From Bacteroidota bacterium (GTDB lineage: Bacteria; Bacteroidota; Bacteroidia; UKL13-3), in NCBI GenBank assembly GCA_027491355.1, contig JAIXWI010000030.1, forward strand, positions 155,663 through 219,662: DNA of 64,000 bases, written 5' to 3'. Shown here piece after piece: positions 29,220 to 38,806 of the stretch; position 1 is the first letter of the stretch, and every line of letters starts with the position of its first letter. Under the pieces are notes generated by a model. The model was not told the origin of the DNA. It did no database searches and saw only the letters and a list, made by a program, of their open reading frames with translations. The position numbers and the translations under genes were made by a program.

Positions 29220-30758
29220 TTATAATGGAATATTGCCATGTTTTTTTCTTGGCAGTTTGTCCACTTTGTTTTCCAACATTTTGAACGCTTTAATAAGCTT
29301 ATAACGTGTTTCTTCTGGCAAAATTACTTCGTCTATAAATCCACGTTCAGCAGCTCTGTAAGGATTTGCAAAAATATTAGCATATTCAGCTTCTTTTGCT
29401 TTTAAAGCGGCTTCTTTGTCTGGAGCAGCATCAATTTCCTTTTTAAATATGATTTCGGCAGCACCCTTTGCACCCATCACTGCTATTTCAGCTGTAGGCC
29501 AAGCAAAATTGATATCCGCTCCAATGTGTTTGCTATTCATAACATCATAAGCACCACCATAAGCCTTACGAGTAATTACAGTAATTCTAGGAACGGTTGC
29601 CTCACAAAATGCATACAATAATTTAGCCCCATTGGTAATGATTCCATTCCACTCCTGATCAGTTCCAGGTAAAAAACCAGGTACATCTTCGAATACCAAC
29701 AAAGGCACATTGAAGGCATCACAAAAACGTACAAAACGGGCTGCTTTTTTAGATGCATTGATGTCTAATACACCCGCTAAAAAAGAAGGCTGATTGGCAA
29801 CAATACCAATGCTTTTACCTGCTAAACGCGCAAAACCTACAACAATATTTTCTGCATAGTTTTTATGCACTTCAAAAAAGGAACCCTCATCGGCAACCTC
29901 CTCAATCACCTCTCTGATATCGTATGGTTGATTGGCATTTTCAGGAACTATGTTAGACAAAGTTGGTCTGTCTTCATCAGCTGCTTCATAAGGTATGGCA
30001 GGGGCTTGTTCCTCACAGTTTTGAGGAATATAACTCAACAAAGTACGCAATTGTTTGATACTTTCTACCTCATTGGCAGCAGTAAAATGAGCCACGCCAC
30101 TTTTGGATGAATGTACAGATGCGCCCCCTAAATCTTCAGAACTTACTTCCTCGTGGGTTACTGTTTTAACCACATTTGGCCCTGTCACAAACATGTAACT
30201 GGTATGTTCTACCATTAAAATAAAATCAGTTATAGCCGGACTGTATACCGCTCCACCTGCACATGGGCCCATGATCATTGACAATTGAGGCACCACGCCT
30301 GAGGCAATGGTATTTTTATAGAATATGTCGGCATATCCACCAAGCGATACAACACCTTCTTGAATACGGGCTCCTCCACTATCGTTCAAACCAATTACCG
30401 GCGCACCATTCTTCATGGCCAAATCCATTACCTTACAAATTTTTTCGGCATGGGTTTCAGAGAGAGAGCCCCCAAACACTGTAAAGTCTTGTGAAAACAC
30501 GTATACCAAACGTCCATTGATGGTACCATAACCTGTTACTACACCATCTCCAGGAATGAGTTGCTGCTCCATCCCAAAGTCTTTTGATCGGTGTTGCACA
30601 AAGGCCCCAATTTCTTGAAAACTCCCATCATCCAACAAAAAATGAAGCCTTTCTCTGGCAGTTAACTTCCCTTTTTTATGTTGAGACTGTATCCTGTCTT
30701 GCCCACCGCCCTCAAGCGATTTTTCGCGCATTTGTAATAACAAAGTTCTTTTATCCAT
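29220..30758 (-). CDS. Acyl-CoA carboxylase beta (carboxyltransferase) subunit, propionyl/methylmalonyl-CoA type
   Basis: 512 aa from the Met at 30758 (MDKRTLL...); a Met at 30773 would add five residues. The carboxyltransferase fold is evident: [36 protein letters not shown] and [19 protein letters not shown]. It moves carboxyl groups from biotin to propionyl-CoA or a similar acyl-CoA, or acts in a methylmalonyl-CoA decarboxylase. No biotin carboxylase or biotin carrier gene is adjacent, so the partner subunits must be elsewhere. Confidence 0.92.
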   Translation of the reverse strand: MDKRTLLLQMREKSLEGGGQDRIQSQHKKGKLTARERLHFLLDDGSFQEIGAFVQHRSKDFGMEQQLIPGDGVVTGYGTINGRLVYVFSQDFTVFGGSLSETHAEKICKVMDLAMKNGAPVIGLNDSGGARIQEGVVSLGGYADIFYKNTIASGVVPQLSMIMGPCAGGAVYSPAITDFILMVEHTSYMFVTGPNVVKTVTHEEVSSEDLGGASVHSSKSGVAHFTAANEVESIKQLRTLLSYIPQNCEEQAPAIPYEAADEDRPTLSNIVPENANQPYDIREVIEEVADEGSFFEVHKNYAENIVVGFARLAGKSIGIVANQPSFLAGVLDINASKKAARFVRFCDAFNVPLLVFEDVPGFLPGTDQEWNGIITNGAKLLYAFCEATVPRITVITRKAYGGAYDVMNSKHIGADINFAWPTAEIAVMGAKGAAEIIFKKEIDAAPDKEAALKAKEAEYANIFANPYRAAERGFIDEVILPEETRYKLIKAFKMLENKVDKLPRKKHGNIPL

Positions 30759-30932
30759 ATTGGTTCCAATCAATTAGGCAACTAAGATAAAGAGGAATTG
30801 TTAGAGATTAAAATCAAAGCAAAAATTCCAATCAATTAGATACAAAAGCTCTTAAAATTTTGTTTAAACTACTTAGATGGTTTTATCAAGCAAAAAAAAA
30901 TGTATTTTTACGCCTAAATGCGCATTTTATCT

Positions 30933-32375
30933 ATGAATAAACTAATTGCAATTCTTACTTTTTTAAGCTTTTCCTTTTACAGTTTGGCCAAAGAAGCACC
31001 TAAAGAAAATGGATTCCAAATTACCATTCAATTGAACTGTAAACCAGGTCAAAAATATTACCTAGGCTATTATTTTGGAGACAAACAATACCTGAGAGAT
31101 TCTGCTTTTTCTGACAAAAGTGGAAAAATTCAATTCAAAGGAAACAGTGCATTAGAAGGTGGTGTATACATGTTGGCCTCTGCCGATAAAACCTTGTTAT
31201 TTGACTTTGTTGTTACCGAACAAGTTTTTACACTAGAAACTGATACCTCTGATATGGTCAACAACATGAAAGTGAAAGGCTCAAAAGAAAACGACATCTT
31301 TTTTAACTATACCCGATTCACCTCTAAAATGGGCAGAGAGGCCATGAAATTAGAGTCAATGATGAAAACTGCACAAGCGCAAAAAGACAGTGCCAAAATA
31401 AAAGAACTCAATGAAAGCTACACTAAAATAACACAGTCATTGGACGCCTTCAGAGATACATTGATACAAAACCATCCAGGTAGCTTATTGGCTAAAATTT
31501 TCCGCATCATGAATGATATCAATGTACCACCAGCCCCAAAAGATGAAAAAGGGAATATCATTGATTCGAACTTTCAATACAATTACTACAAAGCTCATTT
31601 CTTCGACAATTTTGATTGGGCAGATGAACGTATTGTGAGGACTCCAGTTTTTCATCAAAAAATTGAGTCTTACATGACCAAATTGACACCTCAATTACCA
31701 GATAGCATTTGTCGTTCAGCAGATGTATTGCTACAAATGGCAGAGGCAGGTAAAGAAAATTTCAAATATTGCTTGTATTGGATTACCAACCATTATGAAA
31801 CTTCAACATACATGGGCATGGACAAAGTTTTCGTGTACATGGTTGACAATTATTATAAAAAAGGAAAAGCATTTTGGCTAGACGAAACCTTGTTGTTTAA
31901 AATGAAAGACCGTGCAGACCAATTGAGGTACAATTTAATTGGCAACAAAGCACCCAACTTAACCATGCTCGATACCAACAATGTATACCACAGCTTGTAC
32001 AACATTAAAAGCAAATACACCCTTTTGATTTTCTGGGATGCTAATTGTGGTAAATGTAAGGAGGAAATGCCTAAACTGGTTACACTTCACGATGAATTGA
32101 ACAAGGGTAAAAAAGAGCAGTATTTTGATGTGTTTGGGGTGAGCCTGACCCCTGATTCCAAAGAATGGTTGAAGTATTTAAGAGAAAAGAAATTGAAATG
32201 GTTGAATGTATACGACCCGAATAACGAAACCAATTTCAGACGTTTGTATGATATCTATTCAACACCAGTTTTGTTCCTGCTAGATGCCAATAAAACCATC
32301 ATTGCCAAACGCATTGGAATTGAACAACTGAAAGGTTTCATTGCTGATTTTGAAGCAGGGAAAGTGAAATTTTAA
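30933..32375 (+). CDS. DUF4369-type thioredoxin-like (TlpA-family) exported protein
   Basis: 480 aa from the Met at 30933, which begins a good signal peptide (MNKLIAILTFLSFSFYSLA). The Met at 30918 is possible but adds five residues. The N-terminal about 110 residues form a DUF4369-like beta domain; a helical middle follows; the C-terminal domain has FWDANCGKCKEEMP, a CxxC thioredoxin site (Cys372, Cys375). It is probably a periplasmic thiol-disulfide oxidoreductase. It is monocistronic, with a strong hairpin terminator just downstream. Confidence 0.85.
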   Translation: MNKLIAILTFLSFSFYSLAKEAPKENGFQITIQLNCKPGQKYYLGYYFGDKQYLRDSAFSDKSGKIQFKGNSALEGGVYMLASADKTLLFDFVVTEQVFTLETDTSDMVNNMKVKGSKENDIFFNYTRFTSKMGREAMKLESMMKTAQAQKDSAKIKELNESYTKITQSLDAFRDTLIQNHPGSLLAKIFRIMNDINVPPAPKDEKGNIIDSNFQYNYYKAHFFDNFDWADERIVRTPVFHQKIESYMTKLTPQLPDSICRSADVLLQMAEAGKENFKYCLYWITNHYETSTYMGMDKVFVYMVDNYYKKGKAFWLDETLLFKMKDRADQLRYNLIGNKAPNLTMLDTNNVYHSLYNIKSKYTLLIFWDANCGKCKEEMPKLVTLHDELNKGKKEQYFDVFGVSLTPDSKEWLKYLREKKLKWLNVYDPNNETNFRRLYDIYSTPVLFLLDANKTIIAKRIGIEQLKGFIADFEAGKVKF

Positions 32376-32391
32376 AAACGCATTCGCTTAC

Positions 32392-32428
32392 AAAAAACGC
32401 CGCAATTGCATTGCGGCGTTTTTTTTGT
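32392..32428 (+). terminator. Rho-independent terminator of the thioredoxin-like gene
   Basis: The arms AACGCCGCAA and TTGCGGCGTT are separated by a 5-nt loop and followed by a T8 run. It lies 17 nt after the stop codon. Confidence 0.9.
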
Positions 32429-32458
32429 GTTTTTTTGGTTTGATGATTGTCTCACGTT

Positions 32459-32864
32459 AGTTTTGGTTTGATTCTCCCTTTTTTCAAAAAACCAGTTTCC
32501 TGCTTTTGAACCGTAATCAGTTAAAAGTCATGTTTTCGTACCTTTTTTCTTGATAAAAAAGGTACCCCAAAAATCAAGACCTCCGCCAATCGGCTTAAAA
32601 TCTATCTGCGTTCTTGTTCTACACGCGTCTGACGCAGCAATCCATATTGCTTTGAATACGTATCTCAGTTACTTGCTTTGGCATTCGCTTGCTGCAGCCC
32701 TTCCCACAACAAGCACTGGTGATTTTGTGCGCCGATTGTCAATGGTCGGGGGCATCCGAATGATATTTTCTTTTGGATGAGATTTTTAGCGACGTGCGTG
32801 AATGGTCGTTTGAGAGTTTTGGTTTGATTCTCCCATTTGTCTTGACACAAAAAGTTTCTAAAAT
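32459..32864. repeat. Non-coding, repeat-like interval bounded by a 20-bp direct repeat
   Basis: This stretch of about 400 bp shows no supportable gene. An identical 20-bp sequence occurs at 32459-32478 and 32815-32834, 356 bp apart. Inside is a perfect 11-bp inverted repeat (32538-32565, arms GTACCTTTTTT/AAAAAAGGTAC, 6-nt loop), followed by GC-richer text. The make-up resembles interspersed intergenic repeats of Bacteroidota rather than a decayed gene. Other copies cannot be checked within this window, where I see none. Confidence 0.5.
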
Positions 32865-33176
32865 TCAGGAAATAATCAATGAAATTTTACGACCCAATCC
32901 TTCTTCTATTAATTTATACAGCGTTGAAAGTTGGATATCGCTATGGCCGTTTTCTATTCTTGAAATAAAGCTCTTTTTGGTACCCGTTTTATCAGCCAAT
33001 TCTTGCTGAGTCATTGAAGCCAATTTGCGTTCTTCTTTGATGACTTCGCCTATAGCAAATGCTTTTGCTTTTGTTTCAAATGCAGATCTTCTTTCCGTTC
33101 CAATTTCACCATAGCGCTTGTTCAAATGCGCTTCAAAACTTGTTGTGCTTTTATTTTTTAGTTCTTTTGTTTTCAT
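32865..33176 (-). CDS. higA: HigA-type XRE-family antitoxin
   Basis: 103 aa. Residues about 43-95 form a helix-turn-helix of the Cro/C1 type (MTQQELADKTGTKKSFISRI). It follows and overlaps by 26 bp the RelE-like toxin gene, so the order is toxin-antitoxin as in HigBA. It would neutralise the toxin and repress the operon. The N-terminal 40 residues are basic and probably form the toxin-binding or linker part. Confidence 0.82.
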   Translation of the reverse strand: MKTKELKNKSTTSFEAHLNKRYGEIGTERRSAFETKAKAFAIGEVIKEERKLASMTQQELADKTGTKKSFISRIENGHSDIQLSTLYKLIEEGLGRKISLIIS

Positions 33177-33528
33177 GGCCTTTATTATTTACACGTTCTT
33201 CAAAATATTCATTCTTAATTTTCAATGCTTTTACAATTTGTGAAGAAGGAGTCTTTTGAGATTTCTTTTGAAATCCATTGAATAACACAATAACATTTCC
33301 TTCATCAAAACAGCAAAATATTCTATACATATTGCTTCCAAGTGTCAGCCTTATTTCATAAAGTCCATTGGTTTCTTCTATATGTTTAAAAAACTTTTGA
33401 GGAATTTTTTCGGCAACACTTACTAAAAACAAAACTTCATCAATTTTTTCTTTGACCTTTTCTGATTGCTCATTAAAAAACTCAAAAAAATATGCTTTAT
33501 AAAATAAAACAGCTCTAACACGTTCCAT
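33151..33528 (-). CDS. higB: HigB/RelE-type toxin
   Basis: 125 aa from the Met at 33528 (MERVRAVLFY); a Met at 33564 would add 12 residues. The RelE/ParE superfamily core shows as KIPQKFFKHIEETNGLYEIRLTLGS followed by YRIFCCFDEGNVIVLFNGF and a basic C-terminus (KKSQKTP), the pattern of phage-derived Gp49-like/HigB mRNA interferases. The antitoxin gene overlaps its 3' end. Confidence 0.8.
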   Translation of the reverse strand: MERVRAVLFYKAYFFEFFNEQSEKVKEKIDEVLFLVSVAEKIPQKFFKHIEETNGLYEIRLTLGSNMYRIFCCFDEGNVIVLFNGFQKKSQKTPSSQIVKALKIKNEYFEERVNNKGHENKRTKK

Positions 33529-33564
33529 TTTATTTGACTTCAAAGTTAACGAATAATGGAACAT

Positions 33565-33866
33565 CTTGTAAATTAATTTTCATACTTTTTTTCATTAGGA
33601 CGGTAAATTTAGTTTGCCTTTGAATCTTGCATAAAAAAGAATTGCATTCTTTTGTGAAAAAGCTGTGAAGCCTGAATGAATGAGCATTTTAAGTGAATTT
33701 AGAGACTAAAAACACCATTTAAATTTTACGAAAATTAGGCAAATTAAGGGATTCCTAATTCATAATATGAGCAATTGAGTATTGGAGTATTGTTGAACAA
33801 AAACCATCACACATCGCTTGTATTTTACTTTCACAGCTACGTAGTTGCTGGAAATATCCATAAACC
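33565..33866. other. Intergenic region upstream of higBA with one small hairpin
   Basis: About 300 bp with no supportable gene. It must contain the higBA promoter, but no full consensus is evident. A 7-bp stem (AAAAGAA/TTCTTTT, 5-nt loop) lies at 33635-33653. The rest is AT-rich with no repeat I can see. Confidence 0.5.
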
Positions 33867-33893
33867 AAAAAAGACCCATTCAGGGTCTTTTTA
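33867..33893 (-). terminator. Terminator downstream of tRNA-Ala
   Basis: Read on the minus strand, AAAAAGACCC and GGGTCTTTTTT flank a 5-nt loop, directly 3' of the tRNA. The T tract ends the tRNA transcript. Confidence 0.85.
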
Positions 33894-33895
33894 TG

Positions 33896-33969
<74 letters not shown>

Positions 33970-33978
33970 AGCTGTAAG

Positions 33979-34012
33979 TAAAAAAGGCAGATAAAACTAT
34001 CCGCCTTTTTTA
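33979..34012 (-). terminator. Terminator of the rplU-rpmA operon
   Basis: Minus strand: GTAAAAAAGGCGGATA pairs with TATCTGCCTTTTTTA across a short loop, with one mismatch, followed by T residues. It starts 17 nt after the rpmA stop. Confidence 0.85.
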
Positions 34013-34028
34013 CTGTGTAATCAATATA

Positions 34029-34292
34029 TTAAGCTTGAGCTACTGGAACTACAGAAACAAAAGAACGGTTGTTCGCTTTTTTTCTGAATTCTACTTTGCC
34101 ATCAACCAATGCAAACAAGGTATGGTCTTTTCCAATACCTACGTTCAAACCAGGGTGATGTTTGGTACCTCTTTGGCGTACGATGATGTTACCTGCAATA
34201 ACTGCTTGACCACCGTAGATTTTAACACCTAATCTTTTACTATGGGATTCACGGCCGTTTTTGGAACTACCTACCCCTTTTTTGTGTGCCAT
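34029..34292 (-). CDS. rpmA: 50S ribosomal protein L27
   Basis: 87 aa. [16 protein letters not shown] and [18 protein letters not shown] are diagnostic for L27, which sits near the peptidyl-transferase centre. There is no N-terminal cleavable extension of the Firmicutes type. It lies 17 nt after rplU, the usual pairing. Confidence 0.97.
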   Translation of the reverse strand: MAHKKGVGSSKNGRESHSKRLGVKIYGGQAVIAGNIIVRQRGTKHHPGLNVGIGKDHTLFALVDGKVEFRKKANNRSFVSVVPVAQA

Positions 34293-34309
34293 TTTCTTTT
34301 ATCTCCTAA

Positions 34310-34621
34310 TTAAGCGTGAATAGAATCAATTTTAATTTTAGTAAACGACTGACGGTGTCCGTTTTTCTTGCGGTAACCTTTACGACGTTTCTTCTTAAAT
34401 ACTATCACTTTGTCACCTTTTAAGTGACTGATGATGGTTGCTTTTACTTTGGCTCCGGCAACTACCGGTGCACCTACTTGAATGGCTCCGTTGTTATTTA
34501 ACAACAAAACATTACTGAGTTCAACGCTGGCGCCTTCTGCTTCTGGCAATCTATGCACATAAACAGTTTGGTCTTTTTCAACTTTAAATTGTTGGCCAGC
34601 AATGTCAACTATTGCGAACAT
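34310..34621 (-). CDS. rplU: 50S ribosomal protein L21
   Basis: 103 aa. FAIVDIAGQQFKVEKDQ at the N-terminus and the basic KKRRKGYRKKNGHRQ segment followed by TKIKI near the C-terminus are characteristic of L21, a 23S rRNA-binding large-subunit protein. It is the first gene of the rplU-rpmA operon and has a clear Bacteroidota-type promoter upstream. Confidence 0.97.
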   Translation of the reverse strand: MFAIVDIAGQQFKVEKDQTVYVHRLPEAEGASVELSNVLLLNNNGAIQVGAPVVAGAKVKATIISHLKGDKVIVFKKKRRKGYRKKNGHRQSFTKIKIDSIHA

Positions 34622-34642
34622 GTTACAAAAATTTTAGGAACG

Positions 34643-34673
34643 CGAAGATAGCGGATTTTTTAGTAAGTGCAAA
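34643..34673 (-). promoter_or_regulatory. Bacteroidota-type promoter of rplU-rpmA
   Basis: On the minus strand a TTTG (-33 element) is followed, after exactly 19 nt, by TATCTTCG, one mismatch from the -7 consensus TAnnTTTG. The -7 box ends 21 nt before the rplU start codon. Confidence 0.8.
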
Positions 34674-34692
34674 TCTATTTGGTATATTTTTT

Positions 34693-36117
34693 TTACTTGC
34701 CCCTACCCTGTAAAATAGTCAACACCGTATAAATCAGCACTCTAAGGTCAACAGCGATAGATCTATTTTCAATGTATAAAATATCAAACTTAAGCCTTTC
34801 AACCATTTGAGCTACATTTTCGGCATACCCATATTTAACTTGCCCCCATGAGGTAATGCCAGGTTTTACCCGGTGCAAATGTCTGTAATGAGGTGCAATT
34901 TTGACAATTTGGTCTGCAAAAAATTTACGTTCTGGCCTTGGACCAACTAAACTCATTTCGCCTACCAACACATTCAGAAACTGTGGTATTTCGTCTAAAC
35001 GGTACTTACGTAAAATTTTTCCTATTGGAGTAATTCTAGGGTCGTCCTTAGATGACAATTGTGGACCTGCTTGTTCTGCATTGGTAAACATGGTCCTAAA
35101 TTTAAAAATTTTAAAGGGTTTAGCCCTAAAACCCAGTCTTTCTTGTTTAAAAAAAACAGGACCTTTTGATGAGATCAAAACCAAGGCTGCAATTAAAATA
35201 AAGACTGGTGAAAAGAACACCAAAACACCTAATGAAACCGAAATATCTATGAAACGTTTGAGCACAATTTGCCATTGGGGCATTACCTCATGGTTGATTT
35301 CAATCAAGGCTGTTCCAATGATATTATTCATACGCACTTGCCCACTCACCATGTCATATAAATCTGGAATGATTTTAAGACTCACAGGCAAATCCTCTAG
35401 AATATTGGTTACTTGGTTCAACTCCTCATGGTTTTTACTATCAATACCTATTATGACTTCCTCTATTTGGAATTGTTTCACCAAATTTGGCAAATGCTCG
35501 TATTGCCCCAAAAAAGGCATGAGTTCTTGTAAGCGGTTGTTGTTCTGGTCTAATTTTTTACAAACAAAGCCTTTAAAAATATAGCCTTCGTTGAGTTTGG
35601 CTGCTTTTAATTCTTTTACAATCTGATAAGATTTGGCATCATTGCCCACTACCAATGTATGGAAGCCAATTCGCCCCAATTTGATGGCATGTTTCACAAA
35701 ATAAGCTTGTATGAGCCTGTTAAATGTAGTCAATCCAAAATGTAACAAGAACAAGGTTAAAGTACTTTTGTAGTAAGACTGATAAGACTTAACTTCGTCA
35801 TCAATCAATAACAAAAAGAACAAGCAAATTACCCCTATTAAGGTAGCTGTAAATGTTTTAGAAATCTCGTGAATGCGTGATTTACGCCAAACATCTTTGT
35901 AATGACCCGACAAATAATACAATACAAACCAATACAAGGGTACTAGACAAAGTGCAAAGTAAAAGTTCTGGTCTAACTCTATAGGAATTTTATACCCGAA
36001 TTTGTCTGGTTCTATGATTGTTTTCCTGAAAGCAAAAAATAAAGTCCATGCAACAGAAGCACTCAAAGCATCTGTTAAAACAAACAAGTTGGTATGGATT
36101 TTTCTTTTGTTAATCAA
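34693..36117 (-). CDS. Undecaprenyl-phosphate sugar phosphotransferase (WcaJ/PglC-like initiating enzyme)
   Basis: 474 aa. Four N-terminal membrane segments, a CoA-binding-like middle domain, a fifth membrane segment and a C-terminal bacterial sugar-transferase domain with FKQERLGF, FKFRTMF, DEIPQFLNVL and GEMSLVGPRPE. It transfers a sugar-1-phosphate (often glucose or galactose) to undecaprenyl phosphate to start a repeat unit. It is 12 kb from the polysaccharide operon, on the same strand, and could be its initiating enzyme; this is inference. It overlaps the upstream lipoprotein gene by 8 bp. Confidence 0.92.
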   Translation of the reverse strand: MINKRKIHTNLFVLTDALSASVAWTLFFAFRKTIIEPDKFGYKIPIELDQNFYFALCLVPLYWFVLYYLSGHYKDVWRKSRIHEISKTFTATLIGVICLFFLLLIDDEVKSYQSYYKSTLTLFLLHFGLTTFNRLIQAYFVKHAIKLGRIGFHTLVVGNDAKSYQIVKELKAAKLNEGYIFKGFVCKKLDQNNNRLQELMPFLGQYEHLPNLVKQFQIEEVIIGIDSKNHEELNQVTNILEDLPVSLKIIPDLYDMVSGQVRMNNIIGTALIEINHEVMPQWQIVLKRFIDISVSLGVLVFFSPVFILIAALVLISSKGPVFFKQERLGFRAKPFKIFKFRTMFTNAEQAGPQLSSKDDPRITPIGKILRKYRLDEIPQFLNVLVGEMSLVGPRPERKFFADQIVKIAPHYRHLHRVKPGITSWGQVKYGYAENVAQMVERLKFDILYIENRSIAVDLRVLIYTVLTILQGRGK

Positions 36118-36988
36118 GGTAAATCAATTTAAAGTTATCGATGAGCATGCTAGGATTTTTAATAGGCGCATTCAAGTTGTTACTGAACCTCATAAAAAAC
36201 CTGAATTGTGTTCCCAATGGGTAATAGGCAATTTCGGTTTCCAAATCCAAGTAAATCTTGTTCCATCTTGCTTTCGGTGTAAGCACTATTAGCGGAATTT
36301 GTTTTACGCTTCCGTCTATTTCTGTAGCATACATGCCAAGGGTAAAAGGCAAATCATTTTTATAATCAAGCTCAACATAAGTTGGTGTAAATTTTGGCAT
36401 CGTATTTAATACTGGTGTGTAGAGTTCTAAAATACTACTATCATTTGCCAAAATAATTTTACCTGAATTGTTTCCTTTTATAAATGCTTCATCTCCATTG
36501 TATTTGACGAGTGTATCTCCAGCTAATTTAAATGCTGGATTGAATTCCAAAGACATCCCATTTCTATCAAAATCTTCCATCAACTTAAATACAGCATTGT
36601 CTTGGTAAGTAAAAACCGGTGATAGGGTATCGGTTTGATTGGGTTTGAAATCAATTGTGTCAATAAAATTCTTTACCAAGGGATAAATCACTCGCTCTTG
36701 GTCTTGACCTGAGTTTTTAATTCCTGCTCCTATTCTGATAACTGCTCTACCTGATTTTTGAAGCGGAAATTCAGATGGAATGGCATAGCTTCCTCTAAAA
36801 ATTCCTGATTCAAAAACCCAATAATCTTTAAAATCAGCTGTGTTCAAGCCTTGAGTTCCGTCTGCTTTGGTAACAAATTGAGGGGCTTTGATATGCAAAT
36901 AAGCAGGTACCACAACTTGGTCTGTTTTACACCTAGCAAACAGCAGTAAGCCTAAGAGCCCTATAAATACGAATTTGTAATTGACCAT
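36110..36988 (-). CDS. Putative lipoprotein of unknown function
   Basis: 292 aa. The signal peptide ends in LLFARC (Cys20), a lipoprotein-type site, so it is probably anchored in the outer or inner membrane. The remainder is rich in beta strands with an N-terminal YLHIKAPQF segment. I do not recognise a named family with confidence. It overlaps the sugar-phosphate transferase gene by 8 bp and follows the Gfo/Idh/MocA oxidoreductase gene by 38 nt, suggesting a shared transcript linked to glycan synthesis. Confidence 0.7.
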   Translation of the reverse strand: MVNYKFVFIGLLGLLLFARCKTDQVVVPAYLHIKAPQFVTKADGTQGLNTADFKDYWVFESGIFRGSYAIPSEFPLQKSGRAVIRIGAGIKNSGQDQERVIYPLVKNFIDTIDFKPNQTDTLSPVFTYQDNAVFKLMEDFDRNGMSLEFNPAFKLAGDTLVKYNGDEAFIKGNNSGKIILANDSSILELYTPVLNTMPKFTPTYVELDYKNDLPFTLGMYATEIDGSVKQIPLIVLTPKARWNKIYLDLETEIAYYPLGTQFRFFMRFSNNLNAPIKNPSMLIDNFKLIYLD

Positions 36989-37026
36989 TTTAACCAGCTA
37001 CTTTAAACGTAGCAAACACAAAAGTA

Positions 37027-37962
37027 TTACCTTTTGGTCAAATTTAATTTATCTATGATTGCGTGTGCAACTTCTAATGTATCAAAATTATCAAAGTTGG
37101 TTCTTAATTGAAGCCCATGGTTATTGATAGATTGTGCAAAGAATTCTAACTCACGTTTTACCATATCTGGATTTTGTTTTGACTTGAGCACTGACAATTC
37201 TTGTTCATTGGCATCAGATTCTCCAGAAGCGGCATTTAGCATTGAAATTTTAAAATTATCCAAGTCCAAGCCAAAGGTTTTATTCTTTTGAAAGAACCTT
37301 ACTTTATTGCCCTGTTCCGATTCAAAATTTCCACCTACCATATTAAGAACACAACCATTTGCAAATTCAATTCTAACATTTACAAAGTCTATCAATGAAT
37401 TGTGTAAACAAGCGCCTGTAGCCCTTACCCGCATCACTTTAGATTTGACCATACTAAAAATCAGGTTCAGATCTGAAAGCAACAAATCAAACACCAAGTT
37501 GTCGGTACTGTAATTCAAAACAGTAGCATCAAACCTAGAATGCTCTATATAGAAAGGTTGGTCAACCAATTTTTTAATCAATTGGTAATTGGGATGAAAT
37601 TTATGTTGATGCGATACATACAATTGAACATTGGCTTCTTCAGCCAATTTATTCAATTCTTTTGCCTCTTCTAAGTTTTCACTCAGCACCTGCTTTACAA
37701 ATACATGTTTTAAATTGCGTATTGCAGTAGATGCGTATTCAAAATGGGTGCCTGTTGGAGAGTGAATAGAAACTGCCTCTGACCTTCGGATTAAATCGTG
37801 CACATCGTCAAAGCGGTTAATGGGCATGCTGTTTGCCATTAACTTGGCACTTGCTTCGTCATGGTCATAAAAGCCAACAAGGTTGAACTCCTTTACTTCA
37901 AGAAGTTTCTCTATCTGCTTTTTACTTTTTTCGTTAGCACCTATTATGGCGATGTTTATCAT
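37027..37962 (-). CDS. Gfo/Idh/MocA family oxidoreductase
   Basis: 311 aa. N-terminal IIGANEKSKKQ occupies the Rossmann position with a reduced glycine motif, followed by a SIHSPTGTHFEYA segment and VKQVLSENLEEA where EKP normally stands; here it reads VKQ. The missing glutamate-lysine-proline motif makes the catalytic role uncertain, although the two-domain fold is clear. It may act on a sugar or be a regulatory/structural relative. It lies upstream of the lipoprotein and transferase genes. Confidence 0.72.
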   Translation of the reverse strand: MINIAIIGANEKSKKQIEKLLEVKEFNLVGFYDHDEASAKLMANSMPINRFDDVHDLIRRSEAVSIHSPTGTHFEYASTAIRNLKHVFVKQVLSENLEEAKELNKLAEEANVQLYVSHQHKFHPNYQLIKKLVDQPFYIEHSRFDATVLNYSTDNLVFDLLLSDLNLIFSMVKSKVMRVRATGACLHNSLIDFVNVRIEFANGCVLNMVGGNFESEQGNKVRFFQKNKTFGLDLDNFKISMLNAASGESDANEQELSVLKSKQNPDMVKRELEFFAQSINNHGLQLRTNFDNFDTLEVAHAIIDKLNLTKR

Positions 37963-38140
37963 GCGAAGGCTTTACAAAACAAAAATATTCCTTCATGTAA
38001 CTATAATTGCGACATTGCCTGATTAGATTTTAACAGTATCAAACCTATTTATCAGTTAAACTATACACTTTAACCATTCTTGTAATGGATTGTTAAAAAA
38101 TGGTTAGCCAATCTTGCTCTTTTCTACCTTATTTCGTATC

Positions 38141-38806
38141 ATGATAGAACTGAGCCTAGAGCTGGACAGCTACAAAGACAAAGGAGCCCGAAGAAGATTG
38201 GTAGAAGAACTGCAGCAAAAAGGAATTGTAGACAAGCAAGTGATCCGTGCATTGAATGCAGTTCCCAGACACTTGTTCATTCACAAAGATTTCAGGTCGC
38301 ATGCTTATTTAGACAAGGCATTTCCAATTGGGGATGGCCAAACCATCTCACAACCCTATACAGTTGCATACCAAACACAAATGCTGCACATACAAAAAGG
38401 AGAAAAAGTATTAGAAATTGGAACAGGTTCAGGTTACCAAGCAGCCATCCTATCAGAAATTGGTGCAGAACTAACCAGCATTGAGAGGCACAAAGGACTG
38501 CATGAAAGTGCCAAAGCCATGTTGGCACAACTTGAATTAAAAGCAAATTTGTTACTAGGAGACGGTACTTCAGACATCAGCAAGCCATTTGGCCCATACA
38601 ATAAAATCATTGTTACAGCTGGGGCACCAAAAGTCCCAATGTCTTTGGCCAGTCAATTAGCCATTGGAGGCACCATGATCATTCCTATAGGTGATGAAAA
38701 AGAGCAAATGATGCATAGCCTCATTAAAAAACCAAATGGAGAATTTGAAGTAATTCCATTGACTAAATTTAGGTTTGTACCCTTGATAGGTGAACAAGCT
38801 TGGTAA
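38141..38806 (+). CDS. pcm: Protein-L-isoaspartate O-methyltransferase
   Basis: 221 aa from the Met at 38141 (MIELSLELDSYKDKGARRR); earlier residues from 38114 do not match the family. The substrate segment VPRHLF, then IGDGQTISQPYTVAYQ, and the SAM motif VLEIGTGSGYQAAIL are diagnostic. It methylates isoaspartyl residues, starting repair of aged proteins. Its stop abuts that of the convergent smpB gene with no hairpin between. Confidence 0.94.
   Translation: MIELSLELDSYKDKGARRRLVEELQQKGIVDKQVIRALNAVPRHLFIHKDFRSHAYLDKAFPIGDGQTISQPYTVAYQTQMLHIQKGEKVLEIGTGSGYQAAILSEIGAELTSIERHKGLHESAKAMLAQLELKANLLLGDGTSDISKPFGPYNKIIVTAGAPKVPMSLASQLAIGGTMIIPIGDEKEQMMHSLIKKPNGEFEVIPLTKFRFVPLIGEQAW

Noticed and set aside
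32550..32780. Open frame inside the repeat-like interval
   Set aside because: No recognisable protein sequence, and the region has repeat features; a frame of this length in GC-richer text occurs by chance.
33635..33653. Hairpin upstream of higB as a terminator
   Set aside because: Only seven A/T-rich pairs with no proper T tract on the relevant strand; probably chance in AT-rich DNA.
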